Shown piece after piece: positions 55,038 through 63,059 of a stretch of 64,000 nt of DNA (the stretch's first letter is position 1; each line of letters starts with the position of its first letter). The DNA is from a bacterium 1XD42-54 (GTDB lineage: Bacteria; Bacillota; Clostridia; Lachnospirales; Lachnospiraceae), in contig RAZH01000001.1 in NCBI GenBank assembly GCA_003612585.1, forward strand, positions 496,001-560,000. Direction: 5' to 3'. Made by a program: the position numbers and the translations under genes. Under the pieces are notes generated by a model. The model made no database searches. It was not told the origin of the DNA and saw only the letters and a list, made by a program, of their open reading frames with translations.

Positions 55038-56651
55038 TTAGTGAATTTTACGGATTAGCTCGCGAAGCGGAAGGATAAAGGCCGGGGACACGGACAGCTC
55101 GTCAATCCCCATTTCCACAAAACGTTTCGTGAGCTCCATATCTGCACCCAGCTCACCGCAGATGCCGACCCATATTCCCTCTCTGTGTCCGTTTTCCACC
55201 GTCATTTCGATCAGCCGGAGTACAGCCGGATGATGAGCGTCATAAAACGGGTCCAGCTTCGGGTTCTGACGGTCAATTGCCAGGGTATACTGTGTCAGAT
55301 CATTCGTTCCAATGCTAAAAAAGTCCACTTCTTTTGCCAGTTCCCGGCTGATCAGAGCTGCTGCTGGAGTTTCTATCATAACGCCAAGTTCCACATCCCG
55401 GTATGTGGTACCAATCACACGAAGCTCTGCTTTTACTTCCTCGACCAGTTCTTTGATGCGAACAATCTCTTTCACAGAAATAATCATCGGGAACATGATG
55501 GAAATATTGCCAAACGCACTGGCCCGCAGCAGGGCCCGCAGCTGTGTTTTAAAGATTTCTTCCTGTGTCAGACAGATTCGAATAGCCCGATAACCAAGCG
55601 CCGGATTTTCCTCTGCGTCAAGTCCAAAATAATCTACATTTTTATCTGCACCGATATCCAATGTACGGATAATAACCTTCTTGCCTGCCATATTCTGGGC
55701 AACTAAGCGGTATACCTGAAACTGCTCGTCCTCAGTTGGATAATGATCAGACTCCAGGTACAGAAATTCGCTCCGGAAAAGGCCGATTCCCTCCGCATCG
55801 TTTGCAAGCGCCTCTGCCGTATCTGAGACGCCGCCGATATTCGCGTAGAGGTGAATCTCCCGCCCGCTTTGAGTCACGGTCTTCTGTCCCTTCAGTTTTT
55901 TCAGAAGATTGGCCCTGCGCGCTTCCTCCTCCATCTGCGCCCTTGTTTTCAGGATTTGGTCCTCATTCGGTTCAATGATTACAGTCCCTGTGAAACCATC
56001 TATAATTGCCAGCTTTCCGTCCCATTCCTTTTTTACCGGAATACCGATTACTGCCGGAATATTCATCGTTCTAGCAAGAATCGCCGTATGTGAATTTGCA
56101 GACCCATGTACCGTGACAAAGCCCAGCAGCTTCGACTTGTCAAGCTGAACCGTCTCGCTCGGCGCCAGATCGTCTGCGGCCAAAATGACCGGCTCTGCCA
56201 GACTCCCCATATCTGCCGCGTCTCCATGCAAAACTCGCACAAGTCGTTCTGAGATATCCCGGATATCTGCGGCTCTTTCTTTCATGTAGTTATCGTCCAT
56301 GCTCGCAAACATCTGAGAAAAATTGTCTCCGGTTACTGCTGCCGCATACGCTGCACTCACCTTTTCCTGCCGTATCATACTACAGACTGACTCACAGTAA
56401 TCCTCATCATCCAGCATCATCTGGTGTACTTCAAAAATGGCTGCCCCAGACTCCCCGACTTCTTTCAATGCCTTTTCATATAAATCCTGAAGCTCCCTGG
56501 CCGCCTCGCGCCGCGCGGATGCAAAACGATCCAGCTCTGCCTCCGAATCCTCCACGCGTTCCCGCTTCACAATCGCATGATTTTTCTCATAGAAAAAAAT
56601 TCTTCCCATTGCAATTTTTCGCAAAATAGATTTTCCCTCATACTGTTCCAT
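55038..56651 (-). CDS. ptsI: Phosphoenolpyruvate-protein phosphotransferase (PTS enzyme I)
   Basis: The 537-aa general PTS component autophosphorylates from phosphoenolpyruvate and passes phosphate to HPr. The phosphorylated His188 lies in GSANSHTAILAR. The C-terminal PEP-binding barrel has LFRSEFLYL, the metal-binding E/D region ARVIIRTLDIGADKN-like motif and GTNDLTQYTLA with the closing GICGELGAD. It lies 55 bases after ptsH in the same direction; the start is preceded by GGAGGG. Confidence 0.96.
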   Translation of the reverse strand: MEQYEGKSILRKIAMGRIFFYEKNHAIVKRERVEDSEAELDRFASARREAARELQDLYEKALKEVGESGAAIFEVHQMMLDDEDYCESVCSMIRQEKVSAAYAAAVTGDNFSQMFASMDDNYMKERAADIRDISERLVRVLHGDAADMGSLAEPVILAADDLAPSETVQLDKSKLLGFVTVHGSANSHTAILARTMNIPAVIGIPVKKEWDGKLAIIDGFTGTVIIEPNEDQILKTRAQMEEEARRANLLKKLKGQKTVTQSGREIHLYANIGGVSDTAEALANDAEGIGLFRSEFLYLESDHYPTEDEQFQVYRLVAQNMAGKKVIIRTLDIGADKNVDYFGLDAEENPALGYRAIRICLTQEEIFKTQLRALLRASAFGNISIMFPMIISVKEIVRIKELVEEVKAELRVIGTTYRDVELGVMIETPAAALISRELAKEVDFFSIGTNDLTQYTLAIDRQNPKLDPFYDAHHPAVLRLIEMTVENGHREGIWVGICGELGADMELTKRFVEMGIDELSVSPAFILPLRELIRKIH

Positions 56652-56705
56652 GCCGCATTCCCTCCGATTCTAACTTCTTATCAGGCCATCTTCTTGTAAA
56701 CTATC

Positions 56706-56963
56706 TTACAAGTTCTCCCGGAAAAATTTTTCGATCGCCGCACATGCTACGTCCTCATCCTCACCTTCCACCGTAACTGTAATAGTTGCACCTCTTTTAG
56801 CGCCCATGCTCATCAGCATCATAAGCTGCGTTGCAGATACCGTTTTTCCATCCTTTGTGAGATTAATCTTACTCGCAAACTGCTTTGCTTCCTTCACAAG
56901 CAGTCCGGCCGGTCTCGCGTGAAGCCCCAGTTCATCCTGAATGACATACTCAAATGATTTCAT
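56706..56963 (-). CDS. ptsH: Phosphocarrier protein HPr with Gln at position 46
   Basis: This 85-aa protein has the PEP-dependent phospho-acceptor His15 in GLHARPAG. In Firmicutes HPr the regulatory Ser46 lies in KSIMGVMSLG; here the aligned segment is ATQLMMLMSMG with Gln46 (Thr45 before it). Phosphorylation by HPr kinase at the usual site, and so the CcpA co-effector role, appears impossible for this copy unless Thr45 substitutes. Sugar-PTS phosphotransfer should still work. It is upstream of ptsI, with a strong promoter at 57013-57041. Confidence 0.93.
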   Translation of the reverse strand: MKSFEYVIQDELGLHARPAGLLVKEAKQFASKINLTKDGKTVSATQLMMLMSMGAKRGATITVTVEGEDEDVACAAIEKFFRENL

Positions 56964-57012
56964 TTACATTTCCTCTTTTCTTGATGTATTGGAATCTGCC
57001 TTTTCTGCTTTC

Positions 57013-57041
57013 ATTTTACGCGATACGTAATTACCCGTCAA
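57013..57041 (-). promoter_or_regulatory. ptsHI promoter
   Basis: Minus strand: -35 TTGACG (57036-57041), 17-base spacer, -10 TAAAAT (57013-57018), 50 bases before ptsH. Confidence 0.75.
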
Positions 57042-57207
57042 AAGAAATCCGGCACCTTCCTCTTTTACCAGTTTCTCCGTATCGCTTCAATCTTATTCTC
57101 CGTATCTTTCAATAACATGCACATGGAATATTCCACAAAAGGCAAAATAAATCTTTCCTCTTATCCCAAAACACGTTGAAAAGTAAAATTTTGTTATTAT
57201 GAAAAAT

Positions 57208-57256
57208 GCCCACAGAGCATTCGGGCCAACTGCCGTATCTGCTCTGTGGGCTTTTC
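57208..57256 (-). terminator. Terminator after purV
   Basis: An 11-bp perfect stem GCCCACAGAGC / GCTCTGTGGGC with T-rich tails on both sides, directly at the end of the purO-purV operon. Confidence 0.8.
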
Positions 57257-57259
57257 TAT

Positions 57260-58438
57260 TTAATGATGGAACAGACGGATTCCGGTAAATACCATCGCCA
57301 TTCCATATTTATTACAGGTTGCAATCACATCCTCGTCACGGACAGAACCGCCTGGTTCCGCAATGTATGCTACACCTGATTTATGCGCACGTTCAATGTT
57401 GTCGCTGAACGGGAAGAATGCGTCCGAACCAAGGGCGACACCCTGCATCTGATCAAGCCATGCACGCTTTTCTTCTGCGGTAAATACTTCCGGCTTTTCG
57501 GTAAAAATCTTCTGCCATGCACCCTCTGCCAGAACATCCATGTATTCTGCGCCAATGTAAACATCAATCGCATTGTCACGCTCTGCCCTTGTAATCTTGT
57601 CAGAGAACGGCAGGTTCAATACCTTCGGGCACTGACGTAAAAACCAGTTATCCGCTTTCTGGCCTGCAAGACGGGTACAATGAACACGCGACTGCTGTCC
57701 TGCTCCGATTCCAATTGCCTGTCCGCCTTTTACAAAGCAAACTGAGTTGGACTGCGTATATTTTAAAGTGATCAGCGCAATTTTCAAATCCATGGCAGCC
57801 TCTGCCGGAATTTCTTTTTTCTCCGTCACAAAGTCAGACATCAGCGCATCGTCAATTTTAAGTTCCTGACGTCCCTGCTCAAAGGTAATGCCATACACCT
57901 GCTTGCGCTCAAGCGGATTCGGACGATAATTTTCATCAATCTGAATCACATTGTAGTTGCCGTTTTTCTTTTCTTTTAAAATCGCCAGAGCCTCCTCCGT
58001 ATAGCCCGGAGCAATCACTCCATCCGACACTTCACGCTTAATTAAAAGCGCCGTATCCTTATCACAGACATCAGACAGGGAAATAAAATCTCCAAAAGAG
58101 GACATGCGGTCTGCGCCGCGCGCTCTCGCATACGCACAGGCAAGCGGCGAAAGATTTTCATAATCCTCCACCCAGTAAATTTTTGCAAGCGTCTCATCAA
58201 GCGGAAGGCCGACTGCCGCCCCTGCCGGAGATACATGCTTAAAAGACGTTGCTGCCGGAAGCCCTGTTGCCTCCTTCAGCTCCCTGACAAGCTGCCATCC
58301 ATTAAACGCATCCAGAAAATTAATATATCCCGGACGACCGGAAAGCACTTTGATCGGAAGCTCGCTGCCATCTTCCATATAAATACGAGACGGCTTCTGA
58401 TTCGGATTACAACCATATTTCAATGCGAATTCGTTCAT
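57260..58438 (-). CDS. AICAR formyltransferase, stand-alone (PurH N-terminal domain absent)
   Basis: This 392-aa protein equals only the transformylase part of PurH and transfers the formyl group to AICAR in purine synthesis. It has LKYGCNPNQKP at the start, the SFKHVSPAGAAVG motif with catalytic Lys-His, and the YTQSNSVCFVKGGQAIGIGAGQQSR region. The IMP cyclohydrolase domain is missing and is supplied by the separate upstream gene. Such split pairs occur in Clostridia and Bifidobacterium (sometimes named PurV). It lies 23 bases after purO. Confidence 0.92.
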   Translation of the reverse strand: MNEFALKYGCNPNQKPSRIYMEDGSELPIKVLSGRPGYINFLDAFNGWQLVRELKEATGLPAATSFKHVSPAGAAVGLPLDETLAKIYWVEDYENLSPLACAYARARGADRMSSFGDFISLSDVCDKDTALLIKREVSDGVIAPGYTEEALAILKEKKNGNYNVIQIDENYRPNPLERKQVYGITFEQGRQELKIDDALMSDFVTEKKEIPAEAAMDLKIALITLKYTQSNSVCFVKGGQAIGIGAGQQSRVHCTRLAGQKADNWFLRQCPKVLNLPFSDKITRAERDNAIDVYIGAEYMDVLAEGAWQKIFTEKPEVFTAEEKRAWLDQMQGVALGSDAFFPFSDNIERAHKSGVAYIAEPGGSVRDEDVIATCNKYGMAMVFTGIRLFHH

Positions 58439-58461
58439 TATAGAATCTCCTCTTCTGCTAT

Positions 58462-59178
58462 TTATTTCTGATTTTTATTTACAATTCTTGTCTCATAAGT
58501 GCCTGTCGCAAGATCAATATAACGAACAAACAGAGACACCTTGTTCTCCTCATTCAGACTGTTCCAGAGCATCTCTGTAAAAGCGTCCATATCGTCCGGA
58601 ATAGCCACCAGCTTCGGTTCACCCTCAAAGCTCGGCAGCGGATTCCCGTCACACATGTAAGTGTGAATAAAATGTCCCTCGCCGGCCACACAGTTTTCAT
58701 AGTTAAAAGTATAACGGTTGCAGGCCTCAGGATTTCCATTGTTGCTTTTTAAAATAGACATCTCATACCCATACACGCCGTCCTTCACGTGCATCACGCC
58801 GGAAATACGAGGCGTATAATTTGGTGCATCCGGCTCAAATTCACGGCTGCGCAGAGACTCTTCGAACGTCAGTCCCTTTTTCAGTCCCTCAAAAATCGTA
58901 TCCGTCTGGTCGCCGTTTGTCACAATTGTGTCAGTTCCAAGCACGCGCACCGGTGCATAGATAATCAGACTCGGATCTGTCAGCTTTGACTCATCAAATG
59001 CCTGTGTGCGGATTCCCTCTCCATCCTCTGCAAAAATACGGTTTCTGCTGTTTTCACTTCTGCCCATAATAAAATAGGCTGCTGCTGCTTTCGTCCCGTC
59101 TGCCGTTCTGCCAATCACAATTCCCCGGCCCGGGTAGCTGTTTTCCCTCAGTTCGTTTTCCAAAACAGTCATTTTCAT
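58462..59178 (-). CDS. purO: IMP cyclohydrolase, PurO type
   Basis: The 238-aa protein of the archaeal-type (PurO) cyclohydrolase family closes FAICAR to IMP, the last step of purine synthesis. Motifs: YPGRGIVIGRTADG near the N-terminus, YFIMGRSENSRNR and NYTPRISG in the middle. It is unrelated in fold to the PurH cyclohydrolase domain and replaces it here. It is the first gene of the operon with the formyltransferase and sits directly under a ZTP riboswitch. Confidence 0.9.
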   Translation of the reverse strand: MKMTVLENELRENSYPGRGIVIGRTADGTKAAAAYFIMGRSENSRNRIFAEDGEGIRTQAFDESKLTDPSLIIYAPVRVLGTDTIVTNGDQTDTIFEGLKKGLTFEESLRSREFEPDAPNYTPRISGVMHVKDGVYGYEMSILKSNNGNPEACNRYTFNYENCVAGEGHFIHTYMCDGNPLPSFEGEPKLVAIPDDMDAFTEMLWNSLNEENKVSLFVRYIDLATGTYETRIVNKNQK

Positions 59179-59297
59179 AGTTTCTCTCCTTTTCTTTTCC
59201 GGAATGCTATTTTTCTGTGTTCCAAAATCGGGATGTCACGGTAACACGGTATGGAGGTTCCTCCCTTTCAAATCCGCACCCGCACATACCACTGCAC

Positions 59298-59424
59298 AAA
59301 AAAAGCCGCATTCCAGACATGTAATGAAACAATGCCCAGACGGTCGGCTTCCAAAGACTCATACTCCCTGTGGTTTTCTCGGCGACAAAATGCCGCCGAA
59401 ACTCCACTTCCGTCAGTCATATGA
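59298..59424 (-). ncRNA. ZTP riboswitch (pfl motif) with terminator platform
   Basis: The minus-strand leader of purO contains the conserved pieces of the pfl motif in order: ATGACTGACGG (59411-59424), CCACAGGGAGTATG in the centre, and the 3' GCCGACCGTCTGGGCA (ending 59333). A hairpin GCATT/AATGC with GCCG/CGGC pairing and a run of seven T (59298-59304) follows. It shares the GCCGACC segment, giving a terminator/antiterminator switch. ZTP signals 10-formyl-tetrahydrofolate shortage, the co-substrate of the downstream formyltransferase. Confidence 0.85.
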
Positions 59425-59556
59425 GCAATAACACCATATCATTTTGCCAGAAAAAAATCAAGCTTATTTTTTAATCAAATCTATCTATCTTTTTCAGCCA
59501 TACAGATTTGCATGACTCTAAGGAAACGCACGAATCAGTGTTTCTCTGACACAGTT

Positions 59557-61287
59557 CTACAGAAGTCGATATCTCGCCAGACATGCCAGTATCTCCTGTT
59601 TGCGCACCATCGCCGCAGCACCCGCTCCATAATTTCTCGGAGTTACAGACAGGATTCCCTCTTTTTCCAGCTTACGTGATACCTCCTCGGCAAGATACGC
59701 CGCTGTCTTTTTGCCGTCCGCCAGCTTTCCAAGCGTGTAAGAAAGAATATAGGCAAGCGCTGCCGTCTGGCTTTCATCCACAATCTGTTCCAGATACCGC
59801 AGATCAATCTCTGTTTTATCCAGACTCAGACTGTCCCAGCCATGTACACGCGCTTTTTCTATATTTTTTCTGGATACAGCTTTTTTGATCCACACCTTTC
59901 TGTCCGCCTTTTCCTCCGTCAGCGGCGCCGCAAGCTCTCTGGCGCGCGCCGTCACATCCTTTGTCACGTAGCAATCCATCTGCAACACCGTATCTGCCAC
60001 GCCAAGAAAATCTCCGGAGCTGCCCGCTACAAGAACCGTGGATATTCCAAGATCTTGATACAGGCTCCGCACCTTACGGATGAATGGCGTAATGGGTTCC
60101 TTTTCATCAGAGACAAGGCGCGCCATCCGATCGTCTCGAATCATAAAATTTGTAGCCGATGTGTCCTCATCAATTAGCAGAACCGTACTACCACTTGCAA
60201 GCGCCTCCACCGTATTTGCTGCCTGCGACGTACTGCCGCTGGCATTTTCTGTTGAAAATCGGGCCGTATCGGTTCTGGTTGGAAGGTTTGTAATAAACAT
60301 TGAAATGTCCGTCTCATGAATACACCGGCCCTCTTCTGCCCGCAGCTTAAACGCCCCTGCGTCTGTGATTACATACTCTCTGCCATCTCCCGCGATATGA
60401 TGATACACACCGCGTTCCAATGCTTTCAAAAGCGTTGATTTTCCATGGAAACCGCCTCCGGCAACTACCGTAATTCCCTTTCGAATTCCCATACCACGAA
60501 GCGTTCCGCCATGCGGAAGTTCCATCGTGACTGCGAGACTTTCCGGGCTATTGAACACAACTGCCCCTCTCAGCGGCTTCTGAGACACTCCGCTCTCACG
60601 TGGAAGAACCGAACCATCTGCCACAAAGGCGACAAGCCCCTGCTGAACCAGCTGCTCCCGGATATACTCTTGGTTATCCGCGAGAAAAACTGCAGCCTCA
60701 AGCTCCTTTGCAAGCGGCATCTGTCCGCTGCGCCCAAAACCTGAGCTGCTTCGCGGCGTTCCCTGCTTCTGTCGCATTTCCGGTGACTGCTTTCCGGAAA
60801 AGGCCCGCTCAGCCACCTCCGGCAGCAGGTCAAACAGAATATCTGCCAGCGCATCCGCAGCAATCGTCCGTCCAAAAGCCGGGAAGCCTACTTCAATTCT
60901 CGCTTCAATTGCATCTGGTGCCACATGCATTGCCGTCCGCTCCAGAATTTCCTGACCGGTCCGGCACGCGGTCACAAGCCCGCTTTTTCCAGATCCCTTC
61001 CGCTCACGGTCTCTGCACTCACCAAGCGCACGGTGCAGACGCCGCAGAAGCGTGTCCTCCACCGCAATCCTGCGGTGCTTCTTTTCCAAATACTCTCCCG
61101 GAATGATTCGCCTGTTAAAATACACAATCCGTACCCTGGAAGGTGAGGCAAACGGGTCCCCCTGCACATGATCAATGCAGAGCCGATATGTACCAAAATC
61201 ATATTCCCCTTCCAATACCTTATATGCTTTGTATCCCTTATGATCAATCTGCCTTAGTTGATTCCTCAATTCCTGTTGTGTTCTCAT
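59557..61287 (-). CDS. ABC-class predicted ATPase (COG3044)
   Basis: This 576-aa soluble protein matches the COG3044 ABC-ATPase family. It has an N-terminal domain with GDPFASPSRVRI, a Walker A-like GGGFHGKSTLLKALE (about residue 280), a central RTDTARFSTENASGSTSQAAN signature region and Walker B-like STVLLIDEDTSATNFM. No membrane partner exists. A possible role in nucleic-acid or RNA processing is suggested by a trypanosome relative, but the bacterial function is unknown. It is a single gene with GGAGGAG upstream. Confidence 0.85.
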   Translation of the reverse strand: MRTQQELRNQLRQIDHKGYKAYKVLEGEYDFGTYRLCIDHVQGDPFASPSRVRIVYFNRRIIPGEYLEKKHRRIAVEDTLLRRLHRALGECRDRERKGSGKSGLVTACRTGQEILERTAMHVAPDAIEARIEVGFPAFGRTIAADALADILFDLLPEVAERAFSGKQSPEMRQKQGTPRSSSGFGRSGQMPLAKELEAAVFLADNQEYIREQLVQQGLVAFVADGSVLPRESGVSQKPLRGAVVFNSPESLAVTMELPHGGTLRGMGIRKGITVVAGGGFHGKSTLLKALERGVYHHIAGDGREYVITDAGAFKLRAEEGRCIHETDISMFITNLPTRTDTARFSTENASGSTSQAANTVEALASGSTVLLIDEDTSATNFMIRDDRMARLVSDEKEPITPFIRKVRSLYQDLGISTVLVAGSSGDFLGVADTVLQMDCYVTKDVTARARELAAPLTEEKADRKVWIKKAVSRKNIEKARVHGWDSLSLDKTEIDLRYLEQIVDESQTAALAYILSYTLGKLADGKKTAAYLAEEVSRKLEKEGILSVTPRNYGAGAAAMVRKQEILACLARYRLL

Positions 61288-61542
61288 TCGCTCTTATCTC
61301 CTCCAAAAAAGCCTATTCCCACTGCGCCCGAATCTCATCCGTGAGCCATATTATGCCCAGTATATGTTCCTGCGGCATCTTTTCGCCACAGGCCTAAACT
61401 GGCACGTATAGTTAAGTGTATCGCCTGCTACCTACTTCGTCAACTGGTATTCCTCAAAACACAGTTCAAACTTCCTGCTTCCCCCGTAAGGCAAACACCG
61501 CGCGCCTGTCTGAAAAAGCAAGTTCTTACGGCCAACGCAAAA

Positions 61543-61572
61543 GGAGAAAGCCGAAAGTCTCAGGCTTTCCCC
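61543..61572 (-). terminator. Terminator of the spoVA operon
   Basis: Stem GGAGAAAGCC / GGCTTTCCCC overlapping the spoVAB stop codon, followed on the minus strand by CTCCTTTTG. The remaining 61288-61542 region has no gene I can support. Confidence 0.55.
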
Positions 61573-61979
61573 CATCGCATATAAAACAGCATCAGACTTC
61601 CGAGCACCTTTCCAACTGCCATTGTGATGACAATCCAGCTCAGGCCTTTTGTAATTCCAAGTCTCCGGCAATATACCGGGAAAACATTGATGACCTCTGA
61701 CAACGCCATAATCCAGCCCCCGACAAAAACCCCGATAAACAGTCCGCCCAGCACCAAAAACCAGACGCCAATCGGCAGACTGACCTCATATACAGTTACA
61801 ATCGTTCCTCCGATTCCACCAAGCAGAATCGCGTCTTCATAGTATTTTACATGCTTTGCCGTATGGGACACCCCGATAAATCTTGTAATAATTCCCAGTC
61901 CTACCATCAGGGCCACCACGCCACCGGCCACAATAAAACCTGAAGCAAAACCTATCACTGCAAGCAGTGCATGTTCCAT
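61560..61979 (-). CDS. spoVAB: Stage V sporulation protein AB
   Basis: The 139-aa membrane protein has four to five helices matching SpoVAB (GFASGFIVAGGVVALMVGLG, HTAKHVKYYEDAILLGG, SEVINVFPVYCRRLG). It belongs to the SpoVA complex in the inner spore membrane, which imports dipicolinic acid. The start at 61979 is preferred for GAGGTG upstream. It follows spoVAA by 74 bases. It implies that the organism can make endospores. Confidence 0.88.
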   Translation of the reverse strand: MEHALLAVIGFASGFIVAGGVVALMVGLGIITRFIGVSHTAKHVKYYEDAILLGGIGGTIVTVYEVSLPIGVWFLVLGGLFIGVFVGGWIMALSEVINVFPVYCRRLGITKGLSWIVITMAVGKVLGSLMLFYMRWGKA

Positions 61980-62053
61980 AGTTAACACCTCATCCCAGTC
62001 CAATTCCCCGGACCCTTTTATGCTCCATATTTTGCTTTATGGCACACAACCAG

Positions 62054-62677
62054 TCATGACTGCGCCTTTTTCACACTCCGTCCGTTTGCTTCGATCATTG
62101 TTGTGTCAATATCATCCTCATACGTCCGCATTTCGACTTCAAGCGGCGTAGGATCAGAAGCGTTCTTTTTGCGCGCAAAATGATGGAAGAAAATTAAAAT
62201 GCCAAGCCCCACACCTATGGAATAGGAAATTTCCAGCAAGGTAAATCCATTTGAAGTTTCGCCGGTAAATATCTCATAAAGCTGTCCGAACAGAGTCGTA
62301 ATTCCGACGTCATTATTAAAAGCCATAATGGAAAACGCCGCGCCGAAAAAGGCAAGCAAACAGACAAGAATTGTTTTTACCCAGCTCACCGCATCCGGAC
62401 AGTGTTTTTCTTTTTCTACTGTCAGAATAAAATCGGATTCTCCCAGATTGTTCACCTCGAGAGACGGGTATTCTTTCTGAATTACATCAATCACATCCAG
62501 AACAGAAAATACATATCGCCCTGGTCCCTTAATCTGCTGTGTCGGAAGACGGAGCGTCTTGATCTTGTTTACTATCGCCTTTTCTGCGCAGTTCATTTCC
62601 GCAATGTCTCCCAATACAACCTGCTTGCTTTTAATCTGAATATTTTTATCAATTTTCAGATATAATACTTCGCCCAT
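62054..62677 (-). CDS. spoVAA: Stage V sporulation protein AA
   Basis: The 207-aa protein has an N-terminal soluble domain (LGDIAEMNC, RYVFSVLDVIDVIQKEYPSLE) and two C-terminal helices (about 100-120 and 145-165), as in SpoVAA. The extra C-terminus is charged. It overlaps the preceding 60-aa gene by 22 bases, so the three genes form one operon under a sigma-G-like promoter. Confidence 0.88.
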   Translation of the reverse strand: MGEVLYLKIDKNIQIKSKQVVLGDIAEMNCAEKAIVNKIKTLRLPTQQIKGPGRYVFSVLDVIDVIQKEYPSLEVNNLGESDFILTVEKEKHCPDAVSWVKTILVCLLAFFGAAFSIMAFNNDVGITTLFGQLYEIFTGETSNGFTLLEISYSIGVGLGILIFFHHFARKKNASDPTPLEVEMRTYEDDIDTTMIEANGRSVKKAQS

Positions 62678-62838
62678 GACGCGTCCTCCTCCATTCTCTC
62701 CGGAAAGCCTTCCTGATGCGCAAGCACCGCATCTTCATGTACTTTGTCCGTTCTCTCTGTGAAATACCACGCGGCTCCGAGACATAAGACTAAAATTGCT
62801 ATAAATATCACATACTTCATCAGATATTTTCGAATCAT
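62656..62838 (-). CDS. 60-aa single-pass membrane protein heading the spoVA operon
   Basis: Residues 6-26 form one membrane helix (KYVIFIAILVLCLGAAWYF) followed by an acidic, soluble tail. AGGAGG stands before the ATG. It is the first gene after a sigma-G-like promoter and overlaps spoVAA, so it should be made in the forespore. No family was recognised; it is not a usual member of the spoVA operon in Bacillus. Confidence 0.7.
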   Translation of the reverse strand: MIRKYLMKYVIFIAILVLCLGAAWYFTERTDKVHEDAVLAHQEGFPERMEEDASWAKYYI

Positions 62839-62877
62839 TCCAGTTCCTCCTGGTCAGGTTTTTGGAATCTGCCGGAT

Positions 62878-62907
62878 TAGTATGTGCAGGTGGTGTGTGT
62901 TTTATAC
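62878..62907 (-). promoter_or_regulatory. Sigma-G-like promoter of the spoVA operon
   Basis: Minus strand: GTATA (62903-62907), 18-base spacer, CATACTA (62878-62884). This fits the forespore sigma-G consensus and the known control of spoVA genes. Confidence 0.65.
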
Positions 62908-62918
62908 TTTAAGAGGAC

Positions 62919-62989
62919 GAAACAGAGGACTGCCACTGCCCGGGGTTCCGACAAACAAGTCACCCCGGGCAGTGGCAGTCCTCTGTTTC
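62919..62989. repeat. Perfect 28-bp palindrome with 15-base loop
   Basis: Arms 62919-62946 and 62962-62989 are exact complements, GC-rich in the centre (CACTGCCCGGGGT). No T-run follows the stem on either strand. It is a very stable hairpin between the kinase gene and the spoVA promoter, perhaps a REP- or MITE-like element. Confidence 0.85.
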
Positions 62990-63059
62990 TGGCTTTTGAA
63001 TAAAGAGGATAAATTACTGTGTTCATTTGGATATACGTACTGCATTTATCCGAATACAA

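Noticed and set aside
59298-59424. Guanine/adenine (purine) riboswitch before purO
   Set aside because: The purine-riboswitch core is absent; the motif order matches the ZTP (pfl) class instead.
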